From contig NZ_CP077073.1 of the NCBI RefSeq assembly GCF_019139535.1, forward strand, positions 4,430,501 to 4,494,500: a stretch of DNA of 64,000 nt. Direction: 5' to 3'. Position 1 is the first letter of the stretch. Each line of letters opens with the position of its first letter. The DNA comes from Pseudomonas muyukensis (GTDB lineage Bacteria; Pseudomonadota; Gammaproteobacteria; Pseudomonadales; Pseudomonadaceae). Both the position numbers and the translations under genes were made by a program. Shown here one piece after another: positions 52,281-62,407 of this stretch. The notes under the pieces are model-generated. The model was not told where the DNA came from. It was given only the letters and a program-made list of their open reading frames with translations, and did not search any database.

Positions 52281-53349
52281 ACTGGCCTGGCCGTGGCTCT
52301 TCCTGCTGCTACCGCTGCCCTGGCTGGCGCGCTTGCTGCTGCCCGCCGCCGACAGTGGCGAGCCGGTGCTCAAGGTGGGCTTTCTCGATGAGCTCGAAGG
52401 CCTGGCCGGGCGGCGCGCGCGGCTGAACCTGCCGACCTGGCGCCAGCAGGCGCCGTTCCTGCTGATCTGGCTGCTCCTGCTGCTGGCTGCGGCGCGACCG
52501 CAGTGGCTGGGCGAGCCGGTACCGGTGTCGGCCAGCGGCCGCGACCTGCTGGTGGCAGTGGATGTGTCCGGGTCCATGGACTTCCCCGACATGCAGTGGC
52601 AAAACGATGAAATCAGCCGCCTGGACCTGGTCAAGGCGCTGATGGGTGATTTTCTCCAGGACCGCCAGGGCGACCGGGTCGGCCTGATCCTGTTCGGCAG
52701 CCAGGCCTACCTGCAGGCACCGCTGACCTTCGACCGACGCACCGTGCGCACCTTCCTCGACGAAGCGCAGATCGGCATCGCCGGCAAGAACACCGCCATC
52801 GGCGACGCCATTGGCCTGGCGCTCAAGCGCCTGCGCCAGCGCCCCGCGCAGAGCCGGGTGCTGATCCTGATCACCGACGGCGCCAACAACGGCGGGCAGA
52901 TCCACCCGCTGACCGCCGCGCGCCTGGCCGCTCAGGAAGGCGTGCGCATCTACACCATCGGCATCGGCGCCAACCCCGAGGCCAGCGGCACCCCCGGCCT
53001 ACTCGGGCTGAACCCAAGCCTGGACCTGGACGAAGCCGCGCTCAAGGAGATCGCCGACATCACCCATGGCAGCTATTTCCGCGCCCACGACGGCGCCGAA
53101 CTGGGCGCCATCGGCGACACCCTCGACCAGTTGGAGCCGGTGGCCCAGCAACCCACCCAGGCGCGCACCGCCACCGAGCTGTATGCCTGGCCACTGGGCC
53201 TGGCGTTGTTGCTCAGCGTGCTCTTGGTGGTGGCCGTGCAGTGGCCGGACAACCTGCTGCAACGCCTGCTGCGCAAGCCGCGCTTCCTGCAACCGCACCC
53301 GGAATGGCGCCAGCGCCTCAAGCGCCTGCGCCTGAGGAGGCGACGATGA
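52273..53349 (+). CDS. BatA-like vWA-domain membrane protein
   Basis: The 358-residue protein has membrane helices at residues 5-23, 60-74 and 310-328, and a periplasmic/cytoplasmic vWA domain with an intact MIDAS motif DVSGSM at 97-102. The later metal-site residues (GLILFGSQAYLQAPLT and LITDGANNGG) are also present. As the metal-binding vWA protein of the operon it is the likely MoxR client. Its stop overlaps the batB start (ATGA). Confidence 0.92.
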   Translation: MFELAWPWLFLLLPLPWLARLLLPAADSGEPVLKVGFLDELEGLAGRRARLNLPTWRQQAPFLLIWLLLLLAAARPQWLGEPVPVSASGRDLLVAVDVSGSMDFPDMQWQNDEISRLDLVKALMGDFLQDRQGDRVGLILFGSQAYLQAPLTFDRRTVRTFLDEAQIGIAGKNTAIGDAIGLALKRLRQRPAQSRVLILITDGANNGGQIHPLTAARLAAQEGVRIYTIGIGANPEASGTPGLLGLNPSLDLDEAALKEIADITHGSYFRAHDGAELGAIGDTLDQLEPVAQQPTQARTATELYAWPLGLALLLSVLLVVAVQWPDNLLQRLLRKPRFLQPHPEWRQRLKRLRLRRRR

Positions 53350-55064
53350 TCGACCTCTGGCCACAATGGTTGCGCCCGCTCTGGCTACTGGCGGTGCCGC
53401 TGCTCGGCTGGCTGCTGTTCAAACTCTGGCACCGGCGCAAGCGCGCCGGGCGTTGGCAGTTGATCCTGCCGCAGCCGTTCCACGCCGTGCTGCTCGGCGG
53501 CGGGCGCGGCGGCAGCGGCAAACTGCCCTGGATCGCCCTGGGCCTGGCCTGGCTGCTGGTAGTGCTGGCGCTGCTCGGGCCAAGCTGGCAGCGCCTGGAA
53601 GAAACCCGCCAACGCCCGGCCGACCCGTTGGTGATCCTGCTCGAGCTGACGCCGCAGATGCTCGCCGAGGACAGCGCGCCCAATCGCCTGGAGCAGGCCC
53701 GACGCAAGGTGCTCGACCTGCTCGAGCACCGCCGTGACAGCCAGACCGCGCTGATCGTCTATGCCGGCTCCGCCCATACCCTGGTACCGCTGTCCGACGA
53801 CCTGGGCACCACCCGCAACCTGCTCGAGGCGATCGACCCTTCGATCATGCCGCAGCCCGGCCAGCGGGCTGACCTGGCCGTGCGCAAAGGCCTGGCCTTG
53901 CTGGCCCAGAGCGGCCTGGGCCAAGGCCGCCTGCTGCTGATCGGCTCGGCACTGAGCGAGCAGGAACGCGCCGGCATCCTCCAGGCCCTGGGTCGCCAGG
54001 GCCCAAGCCTGTTGATGCTGGGTATCGGCAGTGCCGAGGGCGCGCCGGTGCGCCAGGCCAACGGCGAGTACCTGAAGGACGCGCAAGGCGCCATCCTCGT
54101 GCCGCGCCTGGACAGCGCCTCGCTCAAGGCTTTCATCAGCGGCACCGGCGGGCGCTACCGCCATGCCCGCATCGACGACCTCGACCTGCGTGGCCTGGGG
54201 CTGTTCGACAACCCGCGCCTGCTGCACAACGACGGCCAGACCTTGCAACTGGACAGCTGGGCCGACCAGGGATACTGGTTGCTGCTGCCCCTGTTGCTGC
54301 TCGCCGCCTGCGCCGGCCGGCGCGGCTGGTTGTTCTGCCTGCCGCTGCTGCTGGCGCTGCCGCAGCCGAGCCAGGCCTTCGAGTTCAACGACCTGTGGCT
54401 GCGCCCGGACCAGCAGGGCCAACGGCTGCTCGAACGGCAACAACCGACCGCCGCCGCCAGGCACTTCGCAGACCCACAATGGCGCGGCATGGCCCTGTAC
54501 CAGGCCGGCGACTTCGAAGGCGCGGCAGCGGCCTTCGCCCAAGGCAGTAGCGCCGCCGCGCACTACAATCGAGGCAATGCCCTGGCCCGCGCCGGTGAGC
54601 TGGAAGCGGCGCTGGACGCCTACGAGCAAGCCCTGGAGCGCCAGCCCGAGCTCAAGCCTGCGCTGGACAACCAGGCGCTGGTCCAGCAACTGTTGCAGCA
54701 ACGCCAGGCCAAGGCCCAGGAGCAACCCGCCGACGCCGATGCCCAGGGCAGCCCGGGCAACGACACCGAGGGCAACAGCAGCTCGGCCAGCAGCCAGCCC
54801 CAGGGCACGCCCGGCAGCGACGAGCAGGCCCAGGCCCAGGCTTCCGGCGACAGCAACGGCAACACCCAGGCACCGCCCGGCAACACCGGCGGCGACGATG
54901 ACAGCGTCACCCAGCCGCCACAGCGGCCGCTCTCCACCAGCCTCGACGCCGAACAGCGCCAGGCCCTGGAACAATGGCTGCGGGAGATTCCCGACAACCC
55001 GGCAGAGCTGCTGCGGCGCAAATTCTGGTACGAACAGCAATTGCATCAGGAAACCCCACGATGA
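53346..55064 (+). CDS. BatB-like vWA and TPR membrane protein
   Basis: The 572-residue protein has membrane helices near 12-28 and 62-78, a vWA domain at about 90-300, a further membrane pair near 310-345, TPR repeats at about 385-450 (RGNALARAGELEAALDAYEQAL), and a Gln/Gly/Ser-rich low-complexity tail near 455-525. The MIDAS position reads ELTPQM (residue 100) instead of DxSxS, so metal binding is probably lost, unlike BatA. It is coupled to batA and batD by 4-base overlaps. It looks like a BatB-BatC fusion. Confidence 0.9.
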   Translation: MIDLWPQWLRPLWLLAVPLLGWLLFKLWHRRKRAGRWQLILPQPFHAVLLGGGRGGSGKLPWIALGLAWLLVVLALLGPSWQRLEETRQRPADPLVILLELTPQMLAEDSAPNRLEQARRKVLDLLEHRRDSQTALIVYAGSAHTLVPLSDDLGTTRNLLEAIDPSIMPQPGQRADLAVRKGLALLAQSGLGQGRLLLIGSALSEQERAGILQALGRQGPSLLMLGIGSAEGAPVRQANGEYLKDAQGAILVPRLDSASLKAFISGTGGRYRHARIDDLDLRGLGLFDNPRLLHNDGQTLQLDSWADQGYWLLLPLLLLAACAGRRGWLFCLPLLLALPQPSQAFEFNDLWLRPDQQGQRLLERQQPTAAARHFADPQWRGMALYQAGDFEGAAAAFAQGSSAAAHYNRGNALARAGELEAALDAYEQALERQPELKPALDNQALVQQLLQQRQAKAQEQPADADAQGSPGNDTEGNSSSASSQPQGTPGSDEQAQAQASGDSNGNTQAPPGNTGGDDDSVTQPPQRPLSTSLDAEQRQALEQWLREIPDNPAELLRRKFWYEQQLHQETPR

Positions 55065-56686
55065 GTCGCCTCGGCGTCTGTCTCCTTGGCCTGCTGTGGA
55101 GCCTCGCGGCCCAGGCCGAACCTACCCTGCAGGCCAGTGTCGACCGCACGCGCCTGGAGGCCGGCGAAACCCTGGAACTGACCCTCGAGAGCCAGGACGT
55201 GACCCAGTTCGGCAAGCCCGACCTGCGCGCCCTGGAAAGCGACTTCGAAGTGCGCGGCACGCGCCAGCTCAACAGCCTGCACAGCCTGGACGGCGAAACC
55301 CGCGCCAGCACCCGCTGGATCATCACCCTGCTACCACGGCGCAGCGGCAGCCTGAGCATCGCGCCACTGCAACTGGGGCAGGCCCGCAGCCAGCCGATCG
55401 AGCTGCAGGTGCAGCAGGCCGACAGCCAGCGCCCGGACGTGGCCTCCCAGGTGTTCATCGAGGCCACCCTCGACAGCAATGTCGTGTATGTCCAGGCCCA
55501 GGCCGTGCTGACCCTGCGCATCTACCACTCGGTGGCGCTGTACGATGACAGCAGCCTCAGCCCGCTACAGCTGGAAAACGCCAAGGTCGACCCGCTGGGT
55601 GAATCGCGCACCTACGAAAAAGACATCAATGGCGTACGCCATGGCGTGATCGAAACCCGCTACGCGCTCTACCCGCAACAGAGCGGCCCGCTCGAAGTGC
55701 CGCCACTGAAGTTCACCGCCACCGCCGCCGACAACGGCGAACAGCCCGCCGGCACGCCGCGGGTCGGGCGCCAGGTGCAGGTCAGCTCGCTGCCGTTGCG
55801 CCTGGAGGTCAAGCCGATCCCTGCCGGCTACCCGGCCGACCGCCCATGGCTGCCGGCGCGCAGCCTGACCCTGGAAGAACACTGGAACCCCGACCCGGCC
55901 CGGCAAGCCACGCAAATCGGCGACTCGCTGACCCGCAACGTCACCCTGCGCGCCGAGGGCCTGTCGAGCACCCAGTTGCCGCCGTTGCCGGCTACCGAGG
56001 CCGTCGGCCTGCGCCGCTATCCGGACCAACCGCTGCTGCGCAACGAAATCAGCGAGCGCGGCATGATCGCCAACCGCGAGGAGCGCGAGGCACTGGTGCC
56101 GACCCACAGCGGCCAACTGGCGCTGCCAGCGCTGGAGCTCACCTGGTGGAACACCCGCGAGGATCATCTGGAACACAGCAGCCTGCCGGCACGCACCCTG
56201 GATGTGCAGGACAATCCGGCCCTGAGCGCGGAAACCCCAGTGGGCGACAGCCGCGTCGGCAACGCCCTGCTCTGGCCTTGGCAACTGGCCACGCTGGTGC
56301 TGGCCCTGACCACCCTGGCCGGCTTCGCCCTGTGGTGGCGTGCCCGCTCGCAACCGGCAGTGTTGCGCGCCGCGCAGAGCGGCCCAAGCCCGCGGACCCT
56401 GCTCGACGACCTCAAGCGCGCCTGCCAGGCCAACGACCCGCAGGCCACGCGCCAGGCGCTGGACGCCTGGGCACGGCAGCAGCCAGAAACCCTGGCCGAG
56501 ATGGCGGCGCGTTTCGTGCCGTTGTCCGATGCGCTGGATGGGTTGAATGGGGCGTTGTACAGCGAGAGTGGCCAGTATTGGCATGGCGATGAGCTGTGGC
56601 GGGCGATCGGCACCATCCCGCCCGCCGAACAGGTGCTGACACCGGCCGGGGAAACCGGCAACCTGCCGCCGCTATATCCGAAATGA
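55061..56686 (+). CDS. BatD-like protein
   Basis: The 541-residue precursor has a signal peptide (CLLGLLWSLAAQAEP), a long periplasmic part of beta-sandwich repeats (EPTLQASVDRTRLEAGETLELTL; LLPRRSGSLSIAPL) and one C-terminal membrane helix (LATLVLALTTLAGFALWW, about residues 410-428) before a cytoplasmic tail. This matches BatD proteins of aerotolerance-type operons. It is the last gene of the operon; an 11-bp inverted repeat follows. Confidence 0.91.
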   Translation: MSRLGVCLLGLLWSLAAQAEPTLQASVDRTRLEAGETLELTLESQDVTQFGKPDLRALESDFEVRGTRQLNSLHSLDGETRASTRWIITLLPRRSGSLSIAPLQLGQARSQPIELQVQQADSQRPDVASQVFIEATLDSNVVYVQAQAVLTLRIYHSVALYDDSSLSPLQLENAKVDPLGESRTYEKDINGVRHGVIETRYALYPQQSGPLEVPPLKFTATAADNGEQPAGTPRVGRQVQVSSLPLRLEVKPIPAGYPADRPWLPARSLTLEEHWNPDPARQATQIGDSLTRNVTLRAEGLSSTQLPPLPATEAVGLRRYPDQPLLRNEISERGMIANREEREALVPTHSGQLALPALELTWWNTREDHLEHSSLPARTLDVQDNPALSAETPVGDSRVGNALLWPWQLATLVLALTTLAGFALWWRARSQPAVLRAAQSGPSPRTLLDDLKRACQANDPQATRQALDAWARQQPETLAEMAARFVPLSDALDGLNGALYSESGQYWHGDELWRAIGTIPPAEQVLTPAGETGNLPPLYPK

Positions 56687-56688
56687 AA

Positions 56689-56723
56689 CGGGCGCTCATC
56701 ACCGCGTCGGTAATGAGCGCCCG
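56689..56723. terminator. Inverted repeat after batD
   Basis: CGGGCGCTCAT and ATGAGCGCCCG form an 11-bp perfect stem with a 13-base loop three bases after the batD stop. No T-run follows, so its termination strength is uncertain. The convergent DUF2628 gene ends 47 bases further. Confidence 0.55.
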
Positions 56724-56769
56724 CCTGCGGCCAGGCATGGCGCGAGCAGCGCCGCCCTGGGGGTGGCGA

Positions 56770-57195
56770 TTACTTCTCGAACGGGTTCCAGCCTTGCTGG
56801 CCCTTGACCTCCTTGAGGTAGTAGGCGTAGTTGGTCACGGTGGCCCACAACGCCGCCAGGCCACAGTTCACGCCGGTGTCCACGGCGCGTGGCAGCTCAG
56901 TGCCGGTGATGCCTTCGTAAAAGCCCAGCGCCACCCCCACAAGCACCGAAATCCCCAGCAACGCCAGGTTCTTCTTCCACAGGCCAAGCACGAACAGGTA
57001 GATCGGCCCGAAGAAGAACGCCAGCCAGTTCATGTTGATCAGCAGGCGCTTGCCCAGCGGCAGTGCCTTGAAGGCTTGCTTGAAGCGTGGGTCACGAGGG
57101 CCGCCGCTGTGCTCGAAGAAAGCGAAACGCTCCTGCCATTTCGGCTTGTAGCGGCTCAGGTCGGCCGGGGCTTGGGTTTGGGGAATACTTTCCAT
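56770..57195 (-). CDS. DUF2628 membrane protein
   Basis: The 141-residue protein has an amphipathic N-terminal half (KWQERFAFFEHSGGPRDPRFKQAFKALP, then RLLINMNWLAFFFGPIYLFVLG) and two or three membrane helices. The NWLAFFFGPIYLF block is the DUF2628 hallmark. Function unknown. It is convergent with the bat operon. Confidence 0.85.
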   Translation of the reverse strand: MESIPQTQAPADLSRYKPKWQERFAFFEHSGGPRDPRFKQAFKALPLGKRLLINMNWLAFFFGPIYLFVLGLWKKNLALLGISVLVGVALGFYEGITGTELPRAVDTGVNCGLAALWATVTNYAYYLKEVKGQQGWNPFEK

Positions 57196-57527
57196 TGCAG
57201 ATCCTTAGACATTCGATAAAGCAGGTCTCACACGGCGACAGCATCCCTGCCACCACGCGCATGGTTACTGAAACCCTCGGCCCACGCGCAAGCGCGCCAG
57301 GGACGATGGTGTCCGGGACGACGATGCGAAAGGGATTGGCGCGGACGCGATGCGGGGCTTCATGAAACATCCTTGTTTCAAAATATTTAACCATTCGCGG
57401 GAATATCCAACAAGCGGCCATGCCGACGCCGATGCCCAAGGCCGACTTGGGTTACCATACGCGCCCTTGCGCGAGCCCATTCATGACACGCGGCGGCTTG
57501 CCTGATTCGACAAACCACAGGTCAACC
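57196..57527. other. Intergenic region upstream of sbcD
   Basis: The 332-base divergent gap between the DUF2628 gene and sbcD shows an AT-rich patch at 57370-57410 that may hold promoters. No repeat or small gene is evident. Confidence 0.4.
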
Positions 57528-58766
57528 ATGCGTCTGTTTCACACCTCCGACTGGCACCTGGGCCAAAGCCTGCACGGCCAGGAACGCGACTTCGAACACG
57601 CCTGCTTCCTCGACTGGCTGCTCGGCCAGCTGCGCCTGCGCCAGCCCGACGCCCTGCTGATCGCCGGCGACATCTTCGACACCGTCAACCCGCCGGTCAA
57701 AGCCCAGGAACGGCTCTACGACTTCATCGTCCAGGCCCACGAACAACAGCCCAAGCTGGACATCGTGATGATCGCCGGCAACCACGATTCCGGCTCGCGC
57801 ATCGAGCTGCCGGCGCCGCTGATGCGCCGCCTGCGCACCCATGCCCTGGGCCGTGTGCACTGGCTCGATGAAGGCCAGCTGGACGCCGAGCGCCTGCTGA
57901 TTCCGCTGACCAATGCCCGTGGCAAGGTCTGCGCCTGGTGCCTGGCCCTGCCCTTCCTGCGCCCGGCCGAAGTCACCGGCCCGGCCCTGGGCGACGATTA
58001 CCTCAAGGGCATCACCCAGGTGCACGAGCAACTGATCGGCGCCGCGCAAAAAGTCCGCAAGAAGGACCAGGCACTGGTCGCCGTCAGCCACGCGCACATG
58101 GCCGGCGGCAGCATCAGCGAGGACTCCGAGCGCAGCCTGATCATCGGCAATGCCGAGGCGCTGCCGGCGCGGCTGTTCGACAAGGCCATCAGCTATGTCG
58201 CCCTCGGCCACCTGCACAAGCCACAGCAGGTCAACCGCGAGCAGCGCATCCGCTACAGCGGCGCGCCGATCCCGCTGTCGTTCGCCGAGATCAACTACCC
58301 GCACCAAGTGCTGGAAGTGGAGCTGCAGGGCAGCGAGCTGGTCAGCGTCGAGGCGCGCCTGGTCCCCCGCGCCGTGGCCCTGCAACGGGTCGGCCCGGCG
58401 CCGCTGGGCGAACTGCTCGAACAGCTCGCCCAGCTGCCGATGATCGACCTGCTCGAAGACCCCAACCGCCAGCCCTGGCTGGAGGTACGGGTGCGCCTGG
58501 ACGAACCGCAACCGGACCTGCGCCAGCAGATCGAGACCGCCCTGCAGGGCAAGGCCGTGCGCCTGGTGCGCATCAGCGCCGAGTACGCCGGCCCCGGGCG
58601 CCAGGAGGACGACGAGCAGGCGTTCGTCGAGCTGGCCCAGATGACCCCGCAAGACCTGTTTGGCCGCGCCTGGGAGCAGGCCTACGGCAACGCCGCCGAC
58701 GAGCAGGCCCTGGCCGACTTCGCCGAGTTGCTGCAAGACGTGCTGCAAGAAGAGGAACAGCCATGA
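57528..58766 (+). CDS. sbcD: SbcD nuclease subunit
   Basis: The 412-residue Mre11-type phosphoesterase carries the metal motifs SDWHLG at residues 7-12, GDIFD near 50, GNHD near 85, VSHAHMAGG near 187 and GHLHKPQ near 227. With SbcC it cleaves hairpin DNA and protein-blocked ends. ATG 57528 is chosen because the family begins MRxxHTSDWHLG. It overlaps sbcC by four bases (ATGA). In a chromosome so rich in palindromes its role against hairpins is pertinent. Confidence 0.96.
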   Translation: MRLFHTSDWHLGQSLHGQERDFEHACFLDWLLGQLRLRQPDALLIAGDIFDTVNPPVKAQERLYDFIVQAHEQQPKLDIVMIAGNHDSGSRIELPAPLMRRLRTHALGRVHWLDEGQLDAERLLIPLTNARGKVCAWCLALPFLRPAEVTGPALGDDYLKGITQVHEQLIGAAQKVRKKDQALVAVSHAHMAGGSISEDSERSLIIGNAEALPARLFDKAISYVALGHLHKPQQVNREQRIRYSGAPIPLSFAEINYPHQVLEVELQGSELVSVEARLVPRAVALQRVGPAPLGELLEQLAQLPMIDLLEDPNRQPWLEVRVRLDEPQPDLRQQIETALQGKAVRLVRISAEYAGPGRQEDDEQAFVELAQMTPQDLFGRAWEQAYGNAADEQALADFAELLQDVLQEEEQP

Positions 58767-61700
58767 AGATTCTCGCCATCCGCTTGAAGAACCTGGCCTC
58801 CCTTGCCGGCCCCATCGACATCGACTTCACCGCCGAGCCCCTGGCCAGCGCGGGCCTGTTCGCCATCACCGGGCCCACCGGCGCCGGCAAGAGCACCCTG
58901 CTCGACGCCCTGTGCCTGGCGCTGTTCGGCAGCGTGCCGCGGCTCAACGACATCGCCCGGGAAGCCAAGGTGCCCGATGCCGACGGCGACATCCCCACCT
59001 CCGACCCCCGCAACCTGCTGCGCCGCGGTACCGGCAGCGGCTTCGCCGAAGTGGATTTCGTCGGAATCGACGGGCGCCGCTACCGTGCCCGCTGGGAGGC
59101 CAACCGCGCCCGCGAGAAGGCCACCGGCAAGTTGCAGAACAGCCGCCAGAGCCTCTACGACCTGGACAGCGAGCAACTGCTGGGCAGTGGCAAGAACGAA
59201 TACAAGCAACTGGTCGAAGCCCGCCTGGGCCTGAACTTCGAGCAGTTCACCCGTGCGGTGATGCTGGCCCAGAGCGAGTTCGGCGCCTTCCTCAAGGCCG
59301 ACGACCGTGAGCGCAGCGAACTGCTGGAAAAGCTCACCAACACCGCGATCTACACCCGCCTTGGCCAACGGGCCTTCAGCAAGGCACGGGAAACCGGCGA
59401 GGTTCACAACGACCTGAAAAAGCAGGCCGAGCACCTGCTGCCGATGGAGGCCGAAGCCCGCGCCGCCCTCGACCAGGCGCTGGCACAGGCCCAGCAGCAG
59501 TTCAAGGCCGAGCAGGCACGCCAGCGCCAGCTGGAACAGCAGCGCACCTGGCTTGCCGAACAGCAGCGCCTGCAGGCCCAGCACAGCGAAGCCGGCACGG
59601 CGCTGCACGATGCGCAACACCAGTGGCAGCAACTGGCCGAACAACGCGTCGACCTGCAACGCCTGGAACGCCTGGCGCCCCAGCGTCACCAGTTCCACCG
59701 CCAGCAGCACCTGGCCGGGCAACTGGCTCCCGTGCTGGCCGATATCGACCAGCAACAGCGCCAACAAACCGAACTGCAGCAACACACCGACGCGCTGCAA
59801 CAAGCCCTGGAAACAGCCCGCCAGCAACTGGTCCAGCACCAGGCCCTGCATGGCGCAAACGCCCCGCGCCTGCGCCAGGCCTTTGCCGCCCAGGGCGACC
59901 TGGCGCGCCTGGACAGCGAACTTGCCGAGCAACGCCAAGCCTGCACCCAGGCCGAACAGGACGTCGATACAGCCCGCCAGCAGTTGCAGCAACTTGAAGA
60001 CAACCAGCAACGCAGCCTGCAGCAACTGGCCCGGATCGACAGCGCCCTGGCTGAAAGCGAACTGCTTGGCACCCTGGCCGACGCCTGGCAGGCCTACCTG
60101 CCGCAACTCAAGCAGGTGATGCTGATTGGCGGCCGCCTGGCCCAGGGCCGCGAGGAACTACCCGGCCTGCAGGCCCAGGCCAGCCAGGCCAACGCCCAGC
60201 TGCAAGCCCAGCGCGAGCACTTCGAGTTGCTGTTCCGCGAGGCGGGGGCCGAACCCCAGGCGCTGGCCGAGCAGATCGACCTGCTCGGCAGCATGCTCCA
60301 GGACAACCGCAAGCAGCAGCGCGCGGTCGAGGAACTGTCGCGCCTGCATGGCCGCGAAAGGGAACTGCGCGCCAACCTCGACGCACTGCACGAACGCCAG
60401 CAGCAGGCCATGCAGCAACGCCAGCAACTGATCGGCGAAGGCACGGCGGCCAAGGCCGAACTGGAAAGTGCCGAACAAGCCTTGACCCTGACCCGCCAGT
60501 TGCTCGAGCGCCAGCGCCTGGCGCGCAACACCAGCGTCGAGGAACTGCGCGCGCAACTGCGCGACGGCGAGCCCTGCCCGGTTTGCGGCAGCGCCGAACA
60601 CCCGTTCCATCAGCCCGAAGCGCTGCTGCACAGCCTTGGGCGCCACGACCAGGCCGAGGAAGCCGCGGCGCAGCAGCAGGTCGAACAGCTCAATACCAGG
60701 TTGGTGGAGCTGCGCACCCAGCTGGGCGTGGTCAATGCCCAGCTCAAGGATTACCAGCAGCAACAGCAGCAGTTGGGCGAACAGCTCCAGACCGTGCTTG
60801 AGCAGGTTCAGGCGCATGCCCTGTGGCCAGCGCTGGCGCCGCAGGACGACAGCGCCCGTGGCAAGTGGCTCGACAGCCAGCTGCGCCGCCTTGGCGAGGA
60901 GATCGACAGCGACGAGAAACGCCAGGGCGCCCTGCTCGCCCTGCACAAGGATGCTGCCCGCCTCACCCAGCAATTGCAGGCCGCCAGCGAAGCCCAGCAA
61001 CAGGCCCAGCGCCACCTCGACCAGCAGCACCAGGCCCTGGCCGCCGACGAGCAACAACTTGCGCAAGCCCTCGAAAGCCTCCAAAGCGTGCTGCCCCCAG
61101 AGATTCTCCAGGCCCTGCGCGACGACCCGGCCAACGCCTTCCTCGGCCTCGACCAGCAGATTGCCCAACGTCGCCAGCAACTCGACCTGCGCAAGGACGA
61201 GCTGGAAGAACAACAGGCTCGCCAGACCCAGCTGGACAAACAGCGCGATCAGCAACAGGCCCGCCTGCACAGCCAGCAGCAGCTGCAACAGAAGCTCGCC
61301 GCGCTGGACGAACAACGCCGCCAGGCCCAGGCCACCCTGGGCGAGCTGCTCGGTGAACAGCCCAGCGCCGAAGCCTGGCAACAGCACATGGACAGCCAGC
61401 TGGAACAGGCCCGCGCCGCCGAGGCTGACAGCGCTCGACAACTGCAAGCGCTGCACACCCAGGGCGTGCAACTGGCCGGCGAGCTCAAGGCCAACCAGCA
61501 GCGCCAGCAGGCACTGGAGCAGGAGCATCAGCAGCTGCAGGGCGACATCGCCCAGTGGCGCAGCGAACACCCAGAGCTGGACGACGCAGGCCTGGAGCGC
61601 CTGCTGGCCATCGACGACAGCCAGGTGGGCGAACTGCGCCAACGCCTGCAGGCCGCTGAAAAAGCCGTCGAGCAAGGCCGCGTGCTGCTAGGGGAGCGTG

Positions 61701-62407
61701 AGCAGCAGCTGCAGCAACACACCGCCCAGGCCCATGATGAACTGCCCGTCGAAGCCCTGGAATCGGCCCTCGCCGAGCTGGTCGCGCAGTTGCCGGCCCA
61801 AGAGCAGCAATGTGCCGAACTGCGCGCCCGACAGGCCGAGGATCAGCGCCGCCAACAGGCCAGCCAGGCCCTCGCCGAACAGATCGAAACAGCACGCCTG
61901 CAATGGCAACGCTGGGCCCGCCTGAACCAGCTGATCGGCTCGGCCTCGGGCGACGTGTTCCGCAAGATCGCTCAGGGTTACAACCTTGACCTGCTGCTGC
62001 ACCACGCCAACAGCCAGCTGCGCCAGTTGGCCAGGCGCTATCGCCTCAAGCGCGGTGGCAGCGCCCTGGGCCTGCTGGTGCTGGACACCGAGATGGGCGA
62101 CGAACTGCGCTCGGTGCATTCGTTGTCGGGCGGCGAGACCTTCCTGGTCTCCCTGGCCCTGGCCTTGGGCCTGGCGTCGATGGCGTCGAGCACCTTGCGT
62201 ATCGAATCGCTGTTCATCGACGAGGGCTTCGGCAGCCTCGACCCCGAGTCGCTGCAACTGGCCATGGACGCCCTGGACGGCCTGCAGGCCCAGGGCCGCA
62301 AGGTGGCAGTGATCTCCCACGTACAGGAAATGCACGAGCGCATCCCGGTGCAGATCCAGGTACGCCGCCAGGGCAACGGCCTGAGCGATGTCGAGGTGTG
62401 TGGGTGA
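58763..62407 (+). CDS. sbcC: SbcC ATPase subunit
   Basis: The 1214-residue SMC-like protein has Walker A GPTGAGKST at residues 37-45, two very long Gln/Glu/Ala-rich coiled coils, a zinc-hook CPVC near residue 604, the ABC signature LSGGET near 1121 and Walker B LFIDEGFGSLD near 1150. It forms the Rad50-like partner of SbcD. Glutamine content in the coils is extremely high. It is translationally coupled to sbcD, and the next gene overlaps its end. Confidence 0.96.
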   Translation: MKILAIRLKNLASLAGPIDIDFTAEPLASAGLFAITGPTGAGKSTLLDALCLALFGSVPRLNDIAREAKVPDADGDIPTSDPRNLLRRGTGSGFAEVDFVGIDGRRYRARWEANRAREKATGKLQNSRQSLYDLDSEQLLGSGKNEYKQLVEARLGLNFEQFTRAVMLAQSEFGAFLKADDRERSELLEKLTNTAIYTRLGQRAFSKARETGEVHNDLKKQAEHLLPMEAEARAALDQALAQAQQQFKAEQARQRQLEQQRTWLAEQQRLQAQHSEAGTALHDAQHQWQQLAEQRVDLQRLERLAPQRHQFHRQQHLAGQLAPVLADIDQQQRQQTELQQHTDALQQALETARQQLVQHQALHGANAPRLRQAFAAQGDLARLDSELAEQRQACTQAEQDVDTARQQLQQLEDNQQRSLQQLARIDSALAESELLGTLADAWQAYLPQLKQVMLIGGRLAQGREELPGLQAQASQANAQLQAQREHFELLFREAGAEPQALAEQIDLLGSMLQDNRKQQRAVEELSRLHGRERELRANLDALHERQQQAMQQRQQLIGEGTAAKAELESAEQALTLTRQLLERQRLARNTSVEELRAQLRDGEPCPVCGSAEHPFHQPEALLHSLGRHDQAEEAAAQQQVEQLNTRLVELRTQLGVVNAQLKDYQQQQQQLGEQLQTVLEQVQAHALWPALAPQDDSARGKWLDSQLRRLGEEIDSDEKRQGALLALHKDAARLTQQLQAASEAQQQAQRHLDQQHQALAADEQQLAQALESLQSVLPPEILQALRDDPANAFLGLDQQIAQRRQQLDLRKDELEEQQARQTQLDKQRDQQQARLHSQQQLQQKLAALDEQRRQAQATLGELLGEQPSAEAWQQHMDSQLEQARAAEADSARQLQALHTQGVQLAGELKANQQRQQALEQEHQQLQGDIAQWRSEHPELDDAGLERLLAIDDSQVGELRQRLQAAEKAVEQGRVLLGEREQQLQQHTAQAHDELPVEALESALAELVAQLPAQEQQCAELRARQAEDQRRQQASQALAEQIETARLQWQRWARLNQLIGSASGDVFRKIAQGYNLDLLLHHANSQLRQLARRYRLKRGGSALGLLVLDTEMGDELRSVHSLSGGETFLVSLALALGLASMASSTLRIESLFIDEGFGSLDPESLQLAMDALDGLQAQGRKVAVISHVQEMHERIPVQIQVRRQGNGLSDVEVCG

